A DNA stretch of 64,000 nucleotides from Perognathus longimembris pacificus (lineage: Eukaryota; Chordata; Mammalia; Rodentia; Heteromyidae): assembly GCF_023159225.1 (NCBI RefSeq), contig NC_063173.1:10268852-10332851 (forward strand), in the 5' to 3' direction. The notes under the pieces were generated by a model. The model did no database searches, was not told where the DNA came from, and saw nothing but the letters and a program-made list of their open reading frames with translations. Both the position numbers and the translations under genes were made by a program. Positions 1-13,850 of the stretch are shown here, in pieces; within the stretch, counting starts at the first letter, position 1, and the number at the start of each line of letters is the position of its first letter.

Positions 1-28
1 GACAAATTCCTCTAAATTTCCTAGGCAT

Positions 29-882
29 ACAAGGGAATGCTATTACACTGTTAGTGGGAATGTAAACTGGCTCAAGCCCTCTGGAAAGCATTATGGAGGT
101 TCCTCAAAAGACTAAACATAGAGCTCCCTTATGGCCCAGCAATCCCATTCCTGGACATTTACCCAAATGACCACAAACAATACCACACTAAAGCTACCAG
201 CACAACCATGTTCATTGCAGCATTATTCAGCATAACTAAGATATGGAACCAACCCTGATGTCCCTCAGTAGATGAATGGATCCAGAAAGTGTGGTATACA
301 TACACAATGGAAATCTCTGCTTTCATCAGAAAGAAATCATACTAAGTGAAGTAAACTAGATCCCAAAACACATAGGTTCCAAGATTTCCCTCACTTGTAA
401 TAATTAGTATATGTCTAGGATTGTCCCAGCAGAGGATCACAATAGCTCAATAGCTATGTACATATACAGCTAATTGAAATGAACTCCAAGATATGGAAAT
501 AAGAGGTTTTGTTTTTGGTTTTCAATGTATGGTGTGAAGTTATTTCTTTTTTCTTTTATTTTCACCCTTTGGTTTATCCCCTGTTGTCACTGTTTTTAGT
601 ATTGATACCCTGTGTCTTGTCATATGTTTATCTTATTTGGAGAAGGGAAGAAGAATAACAAAATGGTAAGACAAATGACAAAGGGTGAAGGATGCAACAG
701 TGATACTCACAAGATGCTATGTTGGAAATGGACTGTACAACTTTGGAGGGGAGGGGAGTTAGGAGGAGGGAAAGTGGGAGAAATCAATTGAGCCAGTAAC
801 AATGTTTGACAAGAAATGTACTCATTTTGGGTAACTGCAACCCCTCTATACATTACTCTACAGTAAAATTAAATTGAATTAA
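29..882 (+). mobile_element. 5'-truncated LINE-1, 3' end of ORF2 plus 3' UTR
   Basis: It starts inside the last part of ORF2 (matching the region that encodes the CWW...LVQPLW-type end) and runs through the 3' UTR to a decayed A-rich tail. It is bounded by a perfect 16-bp duplication (TAAATTTCCTAGGCAT) at 13-28 and 883-898, a signature of target-primed reverse transcription. The reading frame is broken by stops and indels, so it is dead. Confidence 0.88.
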
Positions 883-940
883 TAAATTTCCTAGGCATGA
901 GATTTTATTTGCAATTAAAGAAGATGTTGAAAAAGAATAA

Positions 941-1112
941 AATACTTAACCCTTATTATGTGCTAGTTCTTCTACTACACTAATAATCACAAGTGTTGTA
1001 TTAACCAAATTATTCCTTTCCTGAAACTCTACGTTAAGCTTACAGATTTTCCCTTACACCTACAACCAGTGGGCCTGGGATTTGAACCCAAGCCTGTCTG
1101 AGGTAAATGACT
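941..1112 (-). repeat. MIR SINE, degenerate
   Basis: The sequence resembles MIR in reverse: a TTATTATGTGCTAG segment at the left and GGGATTTGAACCCAAGCCTG (the tRNA-like B-box side) at the right, in the expected spacing. Confidence 0.55.
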
Positions 1113-1671
1113 CAGATAAGAAGATTTCTTAACTAATATTTAGGGATTCTACTGTGATAACTGATAGTCACTTTGAAATATAATGCTCTTTCAATATTTC
1201 CTAAGTATTGATAATATATCCATATGATGCTGAAAGTTCAACTCCTTCTCTTAACCACATCTGCAAGCTAAAATTGAATAGGTTTTCTTGTTGTAGACAT
1301 TGTTTATGGAATGTTTGATTATCATCTAATCTTTACAGAAATAAACTCAGTATTTTGATAGGAATTTTTAAATTCCAGTCCACCAATAATAATCTTGGCA
1401 CATAGTGAATATACATCTAATATTTAAAATAAATATATCATGTGGCTTTAGATTTACAAAGTCCATTAAATGATTATTCAATTGGCCATCATAACAAAAC
1501 ATTGCACAGAGGGTGCAGGTACAACTGTATGTCACGCAGCAGATGAGGAGATTTAGGAAGGGCATCTCAAAGTGGGAAGCATAATGAGGACCCAAGAATA
1601 ATTCCATGATTCATGTTTTCCTTACTGACCTTGAAACCAAATTCTTTGACTTTCTAAAAGATTCCGAAACA
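1113..1671. other. Unassigned intron sequence
   Basis: AT-rich single-copy-looking DNA. I see no exon, known repeat or strong motif. Confidence 0.4.
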
Positions 1672-1681
1672 AAAGTTTTCC

Positions 1682-2443
1682 CAGCACAACTATGTTCACT
1701 GCAGCACAATTTGCCATCGTTAAAATATGGAACCAACACAGATGCCTCTCAGAAGATGAATGGACCAAGAAAATGTACATATACACAATGGAATTCTATG
1801 CCTTTATCAGAAAGAATGATATTGCCCCAGTTGTAAGGAAATGGAAGGACTTGGAAAAAATTATACTAAGTGAAGTGAGCCAGACTCAAGGAAACTTAGA
1901 GTTTATGGTTTCCCCCATGGGGAATAATTAGTGCATGTCTAGGATATTCCTAGCAGACGATCAAAATAGCTCAATAGCTATGTCCATATGAACACATTAG
2001 ATGATGCTAAGTGAAATGAACTCCAAGTTATGGAAATAAATGGTTTATCATTATTCTTGTTATTTTCAATGTACCATGTGAAAATGCCTTTTTCTTTTGT
2101 CTTTCTTCCCAAGGGTTTTACCCTTGATATCACTGTAACTGATTTTGGTACCCTGGGTATTGTGTATCTATTTATAAGAAATAGGGAAGGGAAGTGGAAC
2201 ATCAAAATGGAGAGATAAAGGGTAAATGGCAAACCAATGCAACAGCAATACTTACAAGACAATATCCTATAAACCAACGGTACAACTCAGGGGGTAGGGG
2301 AGGGAATTTGGAGGGGAGAAGGTGGGAGAAAAATGAGGGAGGTGGTAACAACTTTGATAAGAAATGTACTCACTGCCTTATGTATGAAACTGTAACCATT
2401 CTGTATATCACTTTGACACTAAATAAAGAAATGAATAAGAAAT
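1682..2443 (+). mobile_element. 5'-truncated LINE-1 with readable ORF2 C-terminus
   Basis: Bases 1,692-1,931 read as the last 79 residues of LINE-1 ORF2 (…KIWNQ…, KWKDLEKIILSEVSQTQ, ending GNN-stop). They are followed by about 500 bp of 3' UTR and an AATAAAG-type tail. A 10-bp repeat (AAAGTTTTCC) at 1,672-1,681 and 2,444-2,453 is a plausible target-site duplication. Confidence 0.85.
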
Positions 2444-2504
2444 AAAGTTTTCCATGTTCAAGGTCAATGACTTGAGCACCAACTTCTTAACTGTTAAATT
2501 TGCT

Positions 2505-2742
2505 GAATGCTGGTGGCTTTCACATAAAACCCTAGCTACTCCAGAAGTTGAGATGTGAGGATCACAATCTGAAACCAATCCAAGCAGAAAGGTTCATTAA
2601 AATTCTCTCTGTAATTAACAAGAAACCAGAAGTAGAGTCAAGGCTCAGGTGATAGAGCAGAAAACTTGAGTTTAGAAAGCAACACAAAACAAAACTAAGC
2701 AACAGTCCCTAGGCCCTGAGTTCAACTCCATGACCATCACAA
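2505..2742 (+). mobile_element. Composite 7SL-like/ID-like SINE, diverged
   Basis: The left part (GCTGGTGGCTTTCACA…CTAGCTACTCC) resembles the Alu/B1 start. The right part carries the ID-like GGCTCAGGTGATAGAGC and CCTGAGTTCAACTCC boxes. A TG-rich microsatellite follows the tail. Confidence 0.75.
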
Positions 2743-2841
2743 AAATATATATGTGTGTGTATGGATGTGTGTATTTCTAAGATGTATGTATATATTTTTA
2801 TATTAGAAATTCTATCAACCTATGAATTTCTATAACCATTC

Positions 2842-2843
<2 letters not shown>

Positions 2844-2873
<30 letters not shown>

Positions 2874-2899
2874 CAGATAGACAGATAGATAGATAGATA
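2844..2899 (+). repeat. (GATA)n microsatellite
   Basis: About 14 tetranucleotide units with two GACA variants. Probably polymorphic. Confidence 0.95.
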
Positions 2900-3274
2900 T
2901 TTGAGACCTCACTTTTATTTTTCATGTGTCCATGTTTTATTCTTTCTTCCAATTAAGGGCACAAGTGTTGTATTCTCTTTAACCTTTGCAAACATTCTTA
3001 ATTGTATGATGTAACTTGCATTTACTGATAGAGTGAAGGTAAAAGCAACACATGCAACATGATTGGAATTTAGGGGAGAGATTTCCAGCCAAAGAATTTC
3101 AAATTGCTATTCTTCAAAGGAACAAAATACTGTGGCACTCTTTTTTAAAGCAGCATTACAAACAATGAATCAATTCAGTATCTTCAATAAATTCTCATGA
3201 CTCAAAATAATGGTAATGAGAGAAAGAAAAAGAGAGTGCTTAGGACTCAGAAAGTATTTTAAAAGCAGGTTAGA

Positions 3275-3538
3275 AATGGGGAAGGGAAAGGGAATATCAA
3301 AATTGAGAGACAAAGGAAAAAAGACAAACCATTCCAAAAGCAATACTTACAAAACCATTTGGTGTTAACCAACTGCACAACTCTTGGGGAGAGAGGGAAA
3401 AGGAGAGGGTGGACGGGGGAAATGAGGGAGGAGGTAACAAGTTGAACAAGAAATGTACTCACTGCCTTACCTATGAATCTGTAACTCCTCTGTACCACAC
3501 TTTGACAATAAAGAAAAAAAAGTTTAATTTTTTTTTAA
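3275..3538 (+). mobile_element. Short LINE-1 3' UTR insertion with 14-bp duplication
   Basis: Only the last ~260 bases of a LINE-1 are present, including the purine-rich segment and the terminal CTCTGTACCACACTTTGACA…AATAAAG box. AAAAGCAGGTTAGA flanks it exactly at 3,261-3,274 and 3,539-3,552. The tail is A-rich mixed with a T run. Confidence 0.9.
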
Positions 3539-3558
3539 AAAAGCAGGTTAGAGCGTTA

Positions 3559-4013
3559 GGCTGGGCACTGATACCTCATACCTGTAATCCTAGCTATTTA
3601 GGAGCCTGAGACTTGAGGGTCAATGTTCAAAGACAGCCTGTGCAAACAAATCCAAGAGACTTATCTCTAATTCATCAGCAAAAAGCCAGAACTGAAGGTG
3701 TGACCTAAGTGGTAGAGTGCCAGTCTTCAGAGAACAATAGTGTGGGGGCTGGGAATGTGTACTTAGTGGTACAGTGCTTGCCTAGCATGCATGAATCCCT
3801 GGGTTTGATTCCTCAGTACCACATAAACAGAAAAGGCTGGAAGTAGAGCAGTGGCTCAAGTGGTAAAATGCTAGCCTTGAGCAAAAAGAAGTTCAGTTGT
3901 GGTGCACAGACCCTGAGTTCAAAATCCAGAAGTGGCAAAAAAAAAAAAAAAGAATGTGAGGCCCTGAGTTCAAGCCTCAGTAAAGGTACAAAAAATACAA
4001 AGAGAAAAAAAAA
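3559..4013 (+). mobile_element. Composite SINE split by a younger SINE
   Basis: The 7SL-like left part and the first half of the ID-like part run from 3,559 to about 3,743. The missing GGCCCTGAGTTCAAGCCTCAG end resumes after about 3,955. The interruption is the ID-like dimer listed next, so this copy is the older one. Confidence 0.75.
3744..3952 (+). mobile_element. ID-like dimeric SINE nested in the composite SINE
   Basis: Two tRNA-like units in tandem: GGGGCTGGGAATGTG…GGGTTTGATTCCTCAG, then TGGCTCAAGTGGTAAAATGC…CCTGAGTTC. It ends in a 15-base A run. It is a diverged copy. Confidence 0.85.
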
Positions 4014-4199
4014 TTATTGCACATACTAAGAAATGTTTGACATAAATAATCTCACACAGGTAATATTAAACTACCAGGAAAAATGTGATATGGTTAAAAG
4101 TGTTAAAGTTTTCAGGTGTCTGTTGCCCATTTTAACTTTTTCTGAGAAGTCTCTAAGTCTCTAGGCTATTTATTAATTAGGTTCTGTTTTCTTTACAAG

Positions 4200-4530
4200 T
4201 TTGTTTTTGGGGGAGGGGTTAATTTTTTGAGCTCTAAGTATGTTTAAGATATGAGGCCTTTGATGGAAAGCCGCACAAATCTCCCAAGCTGCGGACTTTA
4301 TTTATCTTGCTAGCTATGTCCTTTGCCATGTAGAAACTGTTCAGTTTGATGCAATCCTATTTTTCCAGTCTTTCTTTGATTTATTGTGCTTCTGGATCTT
4401 TACTTAGGAACTTTCAACCTGTGCCAAGGAGCCCTGGTGTATGTTGTCCCTAGAGTTTCTTGAGAGATAATTATCCAAATTCTGAAAAATCCTTTAAAGT
4501 AAGCATCTAAATTTGGTATCCAATATAGAC
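4200..4530 (-). mobile_element. Ancient LINE-1 ORF2 fragment
   Basis: The phrase ATGTCCTTTGCCATGTAGAAACTGTTCAGTTTGATGC matches, in reverse orientation and with heavy divergence, the ORF2 segment coding for the KLKSF-type region. Edges are approximate. Confidence 0.45.
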
Positions 4531-6073
4531 TTTCTTAATAAATTTCGACTATTCTTTTTATACTTTATTGTTTAAAGCTTTCAATATTTGTTGGCAAAGG
4601 TGATTAAAATATTTTGTAGATGAATAATACTCAGACGTCTTACTTCAAATGGAACCCTCTCTATTCCTGGTTAGGAACATTTACTAGGACAAACAAAAGA
4701 AAACCACTAGTTGTAAATGACTCCCTGTAATCCAAGAAATTGAACCTTTAAACAACTAGGAAATATGAAACAACACTGTAATAACCAAAATGTCACATAT
4801 TATTATTTGAAGCAAAGATATCCATCCCCATTCTTCTCCCCATTGTCACGTGATATCCTACTTCTAGGGCCACATATTATTTGGTAAGAATTAGTGAGTG
4901 GCTATTTTCTCATATATTAAATAAAAACTTCAGTCTCTAAATTTTCCATACATTTCCAAGTTATTTTTCACAGTCTTCTCTCACCCATCTATCTATTTAA
5001 CATAAGTGTCTCTGCTTCTGTGCATGTGTGTCTCTGCTCTTCCTAGGAGGGGAAAACTGAGGACAGTAGGAAATCATAGCAAGTATCAGCAAAGGTTTCT
5101 GTATCACTCTTCTCACCAAATCAATTGCACAGTTTATACCCTGTAATTATTTGTAAATTAGACAATAGGTTAACTCAGTTGTTGCAATATCACAAGGCTC
5201 TTAAGCTTTGTATGATGTACTTTCTATGACATATATTATATATGTATCTAATATGTAAACTGTATTATGGAATTCTAATCGTGGAAAGTGTTGATATTAT
5301 TTAAAAATTATTTTCATATATCTTCAAAAACGTGGTGACTTAAAAGTACCACCCAAATTCAGATTACTTTATTTCACTTACATGGCATGAGAGGGATTCT
5401 ATGTTATCAACTTCACATCATCATGTAGTGATTTTTCAACACATATTTAAAATAGAATCTAGAGTTTTAACATGAAATGCTGCAAATTACTGGCTTACAT
5501 GCATCTTTATGTCACCTGTGCCCAAAACTAGAACCAGTGGTGCTCATGTGACAAATATGTATTCATTTATTCAAAGGAATGATCATCAATCAATGATGTC
5601 CATGTTGAATGAAGTAGCATGCGATTGCTTGGAATTATCGAAGCACAACACCAAGGAATTTACTTCTGTGTAAGGTTAGCAGTGCTGGGACACCCTCTAA
5701 AGACAAACTTGCTTCTCCCTCCTTCATCAGGGGCATGGGAAAGGCGGGGAGGAGCATGTCTTGTATTTTCAACAGTGAGTGGACAGCAGTGGCACCTGAG
5801 AAGGAAGAAGCAAGGCTACCATCCCAGTTAGGAATTTCTCCCAGGGAGTCAGAATGGAAGACAGAATGTCCATAGTCTAAAGCAAACACAGGGAAGATAC
5901 AGGCAGACCACAGCATGGGATGGTTTTCACTGTTCCCTTGCAGAGAGACAATGGCAACTCTGTTAAAGGCTCTTGTCTGAGTCCATGGAATATGCTCTCC
6001 TAACAACCAATAAATTCAAAACGATCGGAATAGCTAATGTTTTCAAAATTTGGGATAAGTACAGAAAAATCTT
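4531..6073. other. Unassigned intron sequence
   Basis: About 1.5 kb of AT-rich DNA with no repeat I can name. The longest open frame (minus, to 6,006) opens on TTG rather than ATG and has no family resemblance. Confidence 0.4.
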
Positions 6074-6315
6074 GCTGGGCAGCTCACACTTATAATTCCA
6101 GTTACTGAGGAGGCTGAGATCTGAGAATTGCTGTTCAAAGCCAGCCGGGCCAGAAGAGTCCACCAGAAACACCAGAAAAAAAATGGAAGTGGCCTTGTGG
6201 TTCAAAGTGGTAGAGCACTAGCCTTAAGCAAAAGAGCTCAGGGACAGGGTCCAGTCCTGGATTTCAAGCCTCATGACTAATAACAAAACAGGAAAAAAAA
6301 AGAAAAAAGAAAAAC
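6074..6315 (+). mobile_element. Composite 7SL-like/ID-like SINE
   Basis: GCTGGGCAGCTCACACTTATAATTCCAG starts the 7SL-like part. AAAGTGGTAGAGCACTAGCC and CAAGCCTCATGAC mark the ID-like part. An A-rich tail with G interruptions follows. Confidence 0.85.
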
Positions 6316-6780
6316 CTCTCAAATTTTTAAAGACCTTCAGTATAACCTGGGCAAAGCACCACTTTATCCAATTTACAGATCAAGAGCAAAGGGGCCATAT
6401 ATTCCAAAAGGCTACTTGTTCAACAAGCTACTCTGCTACTATTACAAAACAATCATTCCACAAATTGTTTGTAACAGTTGTTGCTGCTGAGGTTCCAGTG
6501 TTAACATTCTATGAAAAAAAAACTGGATTACATTTCTGTATTATTACCATCACCATTGTTAAAATTGTTTCAGTATGCAGTACTTTTGAGTTCTTGGTAA
6601 AAAACAAAAGTAAAGTAAATCTCTGTAATTTAGCTAGCTAGATAGATATAGATACCTATTGTGATCGATTTATACAGATCTATCTATTATTTTCAGTAAG
6701 ACATTGTGGTATTTATTTTTCCATGCTATGTTGTTGACTTGATGTCACAAAGATGAGACATGGAAAGCATGCTAACTCTA
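6316..6780. other. Unassigned intron sequence with a short GATA tract
   Basis: AT-rich, with a few GATA units near 6,640-6,660. Nothing else is recognised. Confidence 0.4.
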
Positions 6781-7165
6781 ATACTAGCATGCACAGCTTT
6801 ATTGCAACAATATTCACAATAGCTAAGATATGAAGTCTGTCTAGGCATTAATCAATAGATGGATGGATAAAGAAAACTGAGAGTGTTACAAAGCCATAAA
6901 AAGAAGGACACTTATTGTTTGCAGCAGAATGAATAGAACTGGAGATCACTATGTTAAGTGAAACAAGGAAGATATAAAGACAAATACCTCGTGTATGCTC
7001 TCATATATGCAAGTTTAAAAACAATCTTGGTATAAAAGTGAAATAGGCATTAGTAGAGGATGGGAGGAATGGGCATAGTGTATGTGGGAAAAGGAGGTAA
7101 GTGAACTCTCTGGGCATATATGGAAATACTACACTGAATCTCATTAATAGTTATAGTATATTAAC
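6781..7165 (+). mobile_element. Old LINE-1 3' end, diverged
   Basis: It contains degenerate ORF2 tail phrases (TTATTGCAACAATATTCACAATAGC, GATGGATAAAGAAAAC, ATGAATAGAACTGGAGA…TTAAGTGAAAC) followed by 3' UTR-like sequence. This LINE-1 lineage is older than that at 1,682-2,443. Confidence 0.6.
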
Positions 7166-8282
7166 AACAACAGAAACTAATTCACTAAAAAGAAAGGATA
7201 TCGAATCCAAGGTGAAGGATTTCAACCAAAGGGTGATTGTTTTCATATGAACTGAATAACCAATGGATAACAATTATAAACTGAAACCTGTAGAGCATTG
7301 CAGTCTGCAGGCTGCCTGAGAGAGGATTCGTATCATGACCACAGTCCCCAGCACAAGTTCGAGACCTATTCCCCCAGATTATGAGCAGCATTTTTATCTA
7401 GAGCAAATTAGCATTTTTAGATCATAGACAGAAATAAGAAATTGATGAACTACTGAAAACCAACCAGAAAAAAAGAGGCATGAAGTACATATTACAGTTA
7501 ATCAAGGAAGGAATACTGGCACCTCATTTTCATTTTTTTTTTAAAACAGAGAGAAAGTGTGAAAATTACAAGCACTGGCTATTTAGTAAAATGATGTATA
7601 TTCACAAATTATGAGCTAGGTACAATTCTAAGATAGATTTGTCTACTCAGGAATTTTTACTGAACACTTGTTACATTCCAGGCACTCCCGTAGGTTCTCA
7701 GGATGAACCCTAGAGTTCAAATTAATGTCAGCAAAATTTACAAAGTGCTAGAGTGTGTGAATCAGGTGTGGTACAAAAATACAAACATAGGAAACTCAGC
7801 TTTGTAGTTACTTTTCTCAATGAAATTGATTTAGCTGCAAGGGAATAATGTAGTTATATTCATAAGCATATACTCAAAATATTCAGGCTTCCAGGGAGCC
7901 ATCAAATATGCAGTCATAAGCAAATGAGCAATGCACCGTCGCCTGAAACTGACTGTGTTTTGTTTCAGATGTGTCTCTTGGTAACATCAATGTATATTAA
8001 TAAACTATCATGCTTAAATTTTGAAGTTTAAACATGGCAGTAGTATCTTATTTGTGTGGGACAGAGTTAAGACCTGAAGCCAGCAGATGGAAATGCTTAT
8101 TTTGAACTCTATCCTAAAAACATTCATTTTGCTTGCAACTGGGCTTGTGGTCAACTGAGCAATGTGTATGCTTTCAGCTGGGCTGGTTTGTGTAATTATA
8201 TTTAGCTGTGGGTCTGAAAGGCAGTGGTGTGGATCTTCATTGAGCACTAGCACATGTTTCATGTTAGGAAGTTTCCAATAGC
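7166..8282. other. Unassigned intron sequence
   Basis: A weak MIR/L2-like phrase (GAACACTTGTTACATTCCAGGCAC) occurs near 7,660. Otherwise I see nothing nameable. Confidence 0.35.
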
Positions 8283-8509
8283 CCAGCACTGGTGACTCAC
8301 ACCTGTAATCAATCCCAGCTACTCAGGCAGTTGAGATTTCAGGAGCCAGGTTCAAAGGCAGCCTAGGTAGACAAGCCCTAAGAGATTCATATCTCCAAAA
8401 TTAGCCACCAAAAAGCCCGAGGTGAACATTTGGCTCAAGTAGTAGAATGCTTGCCTTGAGTGAAAAATCTCAGGGACAACACCAAGGCCCTGAGTTCAAG
8501 CCCCAGGAC

Positions 8510-8511
<2 letters not shown>
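8283..8511 (+). mobile_element. Composite 7SL-like/ID-like SINE
   Basis: GCCCAGCACTGGTGACTCACACC opens the copy and CCCTGAGTTCAAGCCCCAGG closes it. The tail has become a CA microsatellite. Confidence 0.88.

Positions 8512-8545
<34 letters not shown>
8512..8545 (+). repeat. (CA)n microsatellite in a SINE tail
   Basis: About 16 uninterrupted CA units directly after the SINE, a common origin for CA repeats. Confidence 0.95.
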
Positions 8546-12019
<3,474 letters not shown>

Positions 12020-12078
12020 TCAGATGATGTCTTAGGTTGGGGAGGGGGGGTGGGCAGCCACTGGAATGAGCCACCAAC

Positions 12079-12147
12079 TTAGATATGTCCTCTAAATGAC
12101 CCCCATGTCCCCACAGAGCATTGAGTTAGATGGATGTACAGGATCAT
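12079..12147 (-). other. Upstream ORF 1 in GRM5 5' UTR (22 codons)
   Basis: An ATG 12 bases into exon 2, with A at -3 (ACCATGA), opens a 22-residue frame (MILYIHLTQC...) that ends with TAA before the main start. It lies inside the transcribed leader. Such frames usually lower initiation at the main ATG. Whether it is translated is inference. Confidence 0.6.
12092..12121 (-). other. Upstream ORF 2 in GRM5 5' UTR (9 codons)
   Basis: This second short frame (MLCGDMGVI then TAG) overlaps upstream ORF 1 in another register and holds two in-frame ATGs (12,121 and 12,106). Both upstream ORFs end well before the main start, so reinitiation would be possible. Confidence 0.5.
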
Positions 12148-12159
12148 GGTCTTCAGAAT

Positions 12160-12180
12160 CTGAGAGAAAAAAAAGAGAAC
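12160..12180 (-). promoter_or_regulatory. GRM5: Splice acceptor and pyrimidine tract of GRM5 exon 2
   Basis: On the minus strand an almost uninterrupted pyrimidine run leads into CTCAG with no intervening AG. This is a strong acceptor. Confidence 0.85.
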
Positions 12181-12536
12181 ATGAATTCTTAATAATGTAA
12201 GCGCATAACATAAAGAAGCTCTGAGGTGAGCAAGAAAGGACTACGGTAACACATCGTCACCAACAAAGCATTCACATTGTTGCTGGGTTTTGAATGTATG
12301 TCTTCTTTAGGATTTGGTGAAAGGTGAGGGACACATAAATATTCTTATTAGCCTCTTGGCCCTGCCTTGACCAAATAGATGATTTTCTTCTGTTGATCCA
12401 GATTACAGTATAGAACCAAACATGCTATGTAGCGCACAGAAGGTAGAAGAAAGAGACAGAAGGCATCTTGCTAACAAAAGTATCTGAGGAACAGAGATCT
12501 CTAGAAAATATGAACATCAAAATTTCCAACATTGAT

Positions 12537-12750
12537 CCAGGTGGTGTTGGCTCATGCCTGTAGTCCTAGCTATTCAGGATCTGAGGATCATAAGGAAAGT
12601 CCACAAGATTCTTATCTCCAATTAACCACCAGAAAAACAGAAGTGGAGCTGCAGTTCAAAGTGGTAGAGCACTATCCTTGAGCAAAAGAGCTCAGGGACA
12701 CAGTACATATACCCTGAGTTCAAGTCCCACAATCAAACAAACAAACAAAG
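12537..12750 (+). mobile_element. Composite 7SL-like/ID-like SINE with decayed duplication
   Basis: GGTGTTGGCTCATGCCTGTAG starts the copy and an (AAAC)n tail ends it. The flanks AATTTCCAACATTGAT and AATACCAACACTGATT look like a target duplication that has since mutated, so this is an older insertion. Confidence 0.85.
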
Positions 12751-12887
12751 AAAATACCAACACTGATTACCTCTAAATGAGATTCTGGTTCATTTTTCTT
12801 ATACTTTAACTTTCCATATCATTGTTTTTTTCCAGATTTTTAGCAAGGAACATATATTAAGTAATTATAAAAATAAAGTTATCTTTA

Positions 12888-12965
12888 AAGGGATTTGTCT
12901 CAGTGGTAGACTTCTTGTCTAGCATAAAGCCCTGGATTCTATCCCCAGAGCCTCCAAAAACAAAC
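12888..12965 (+). mobile_element. ID-type monomer SINE
   Basis: A single tRNA-like unit: TTGTCTCAGTGGTAGACTTC…TAGCATAAAGCCCTGGATTC. It has a short A/C tail. Confidence 0.65.
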
Positions 12966-13161
12966 TGAAAATCCCTAAATATGCCTTTCCAAATAATATG
13001 TAAAGCAAACAGAATAATCTTCCTGGGGATAAATATGTATTGTGTCTAATTAACATATGAGACATAACAAAGACAAATGAAGATAGGTGGTATATCAGTT
13101 AAATGAACTATAGGAGAAGGTTGGGGTGTTACAGTTGCTATTAACAAGTATTTAAAACACG

Positions 13162-13162
<1 letters not shown>

Positions 13163-13200
<38 letters not shown>
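13163..13200 (+). repeat. (TG)n microsatellite
   Basis: Nineteen uninterrupted TG units. They sit where the LINE-1 consensus has a short TATATACACA segment, so the repeat probably expanded from it. Confidence 0.95.
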
Positions 13201-13201
<1 letters not shown>

Positions 13202-13695
13202 TGGAATTTTACTCATCCATTCAAAAGAATGATATTGCTTCATTTGCAAGGAAATGGAAAGACCTGGGAGAAAAATATGTTTAGTAAAGTAAGTCAGGCT
13301 CAGAAAGACAAAGGTTCCATGCTTTCCCTCATATGTAGAAGGTAGAATTCATTTATAAACATATAGTAAACATGTTGGGTGGTATGTCAGTGTATACAAA
13401 TATAATGACTGAAATACAGTCGACTCAAAAGAGAAGCCAAATAATGTAATTTCTTAGAAAGACAAAGTCACAGTTCAACCAAATAAACACCAGGAAGCTG
13501 ACACTTGACAGAGGTGGGGTGAAGTCAAGGGGAGAGTGCTAGATGAATGAAGAGAGGAGGGGGAGATCACTGTAATTCAAGGTATATCCTAAAAAATTAA
13601 CAAAAATGATGGAAGTGGTAACTTGGAAGAGATAGATGAAAATGTTGAAAAGGGTAATATTGATCAAGACGTACTGTATTAATAAACTGAAAAAT
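13201..13695 (+). mobile_element. Older LINE-1 3' end (second 3' UTR lineage)
   Basis: The ORF2 tail is still visible (ATGGAATTTTACTCATCC…, GGAAATGGAAAGACCTGG…). The 3' UTR then ends in a TTGATCAAGACGTACTGTATT box that differs from the CTCTGTACATCACTTTGACA terminus of the other copies. Confidence 0.7.
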
Positions 13696-13714
13696 GTCAA
13701 ACAATAGAAAAGCA

Positions 13715-13850
13715 TTAGTCAATAGTTTAACCCTTCAGAACCAGTATTTCCTCATCTGATAAGTGGGCATGTGAAAACAAAATAAATTGAATATATATAA
13801 GGTTGCTGTTATAATAGTCAAAATAAAGTAAAAATTGAATAAGGCTCTGT
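13715..13850 (+). repeat. MIR SINE, degenerate
   Basis: AGTATTTCCTCATCTGATAAGTGGG and a following AT-rich GGTTGCTGTTATAATAGTC match the MIR core and 3' half. Confidence 0.5.

Noticed and set aside
5635..6006. 123-aa minus-strand frame
   Set aside because: It opens on TTG and has no domain. A single frame of this length is expected by chance in 64 kb.
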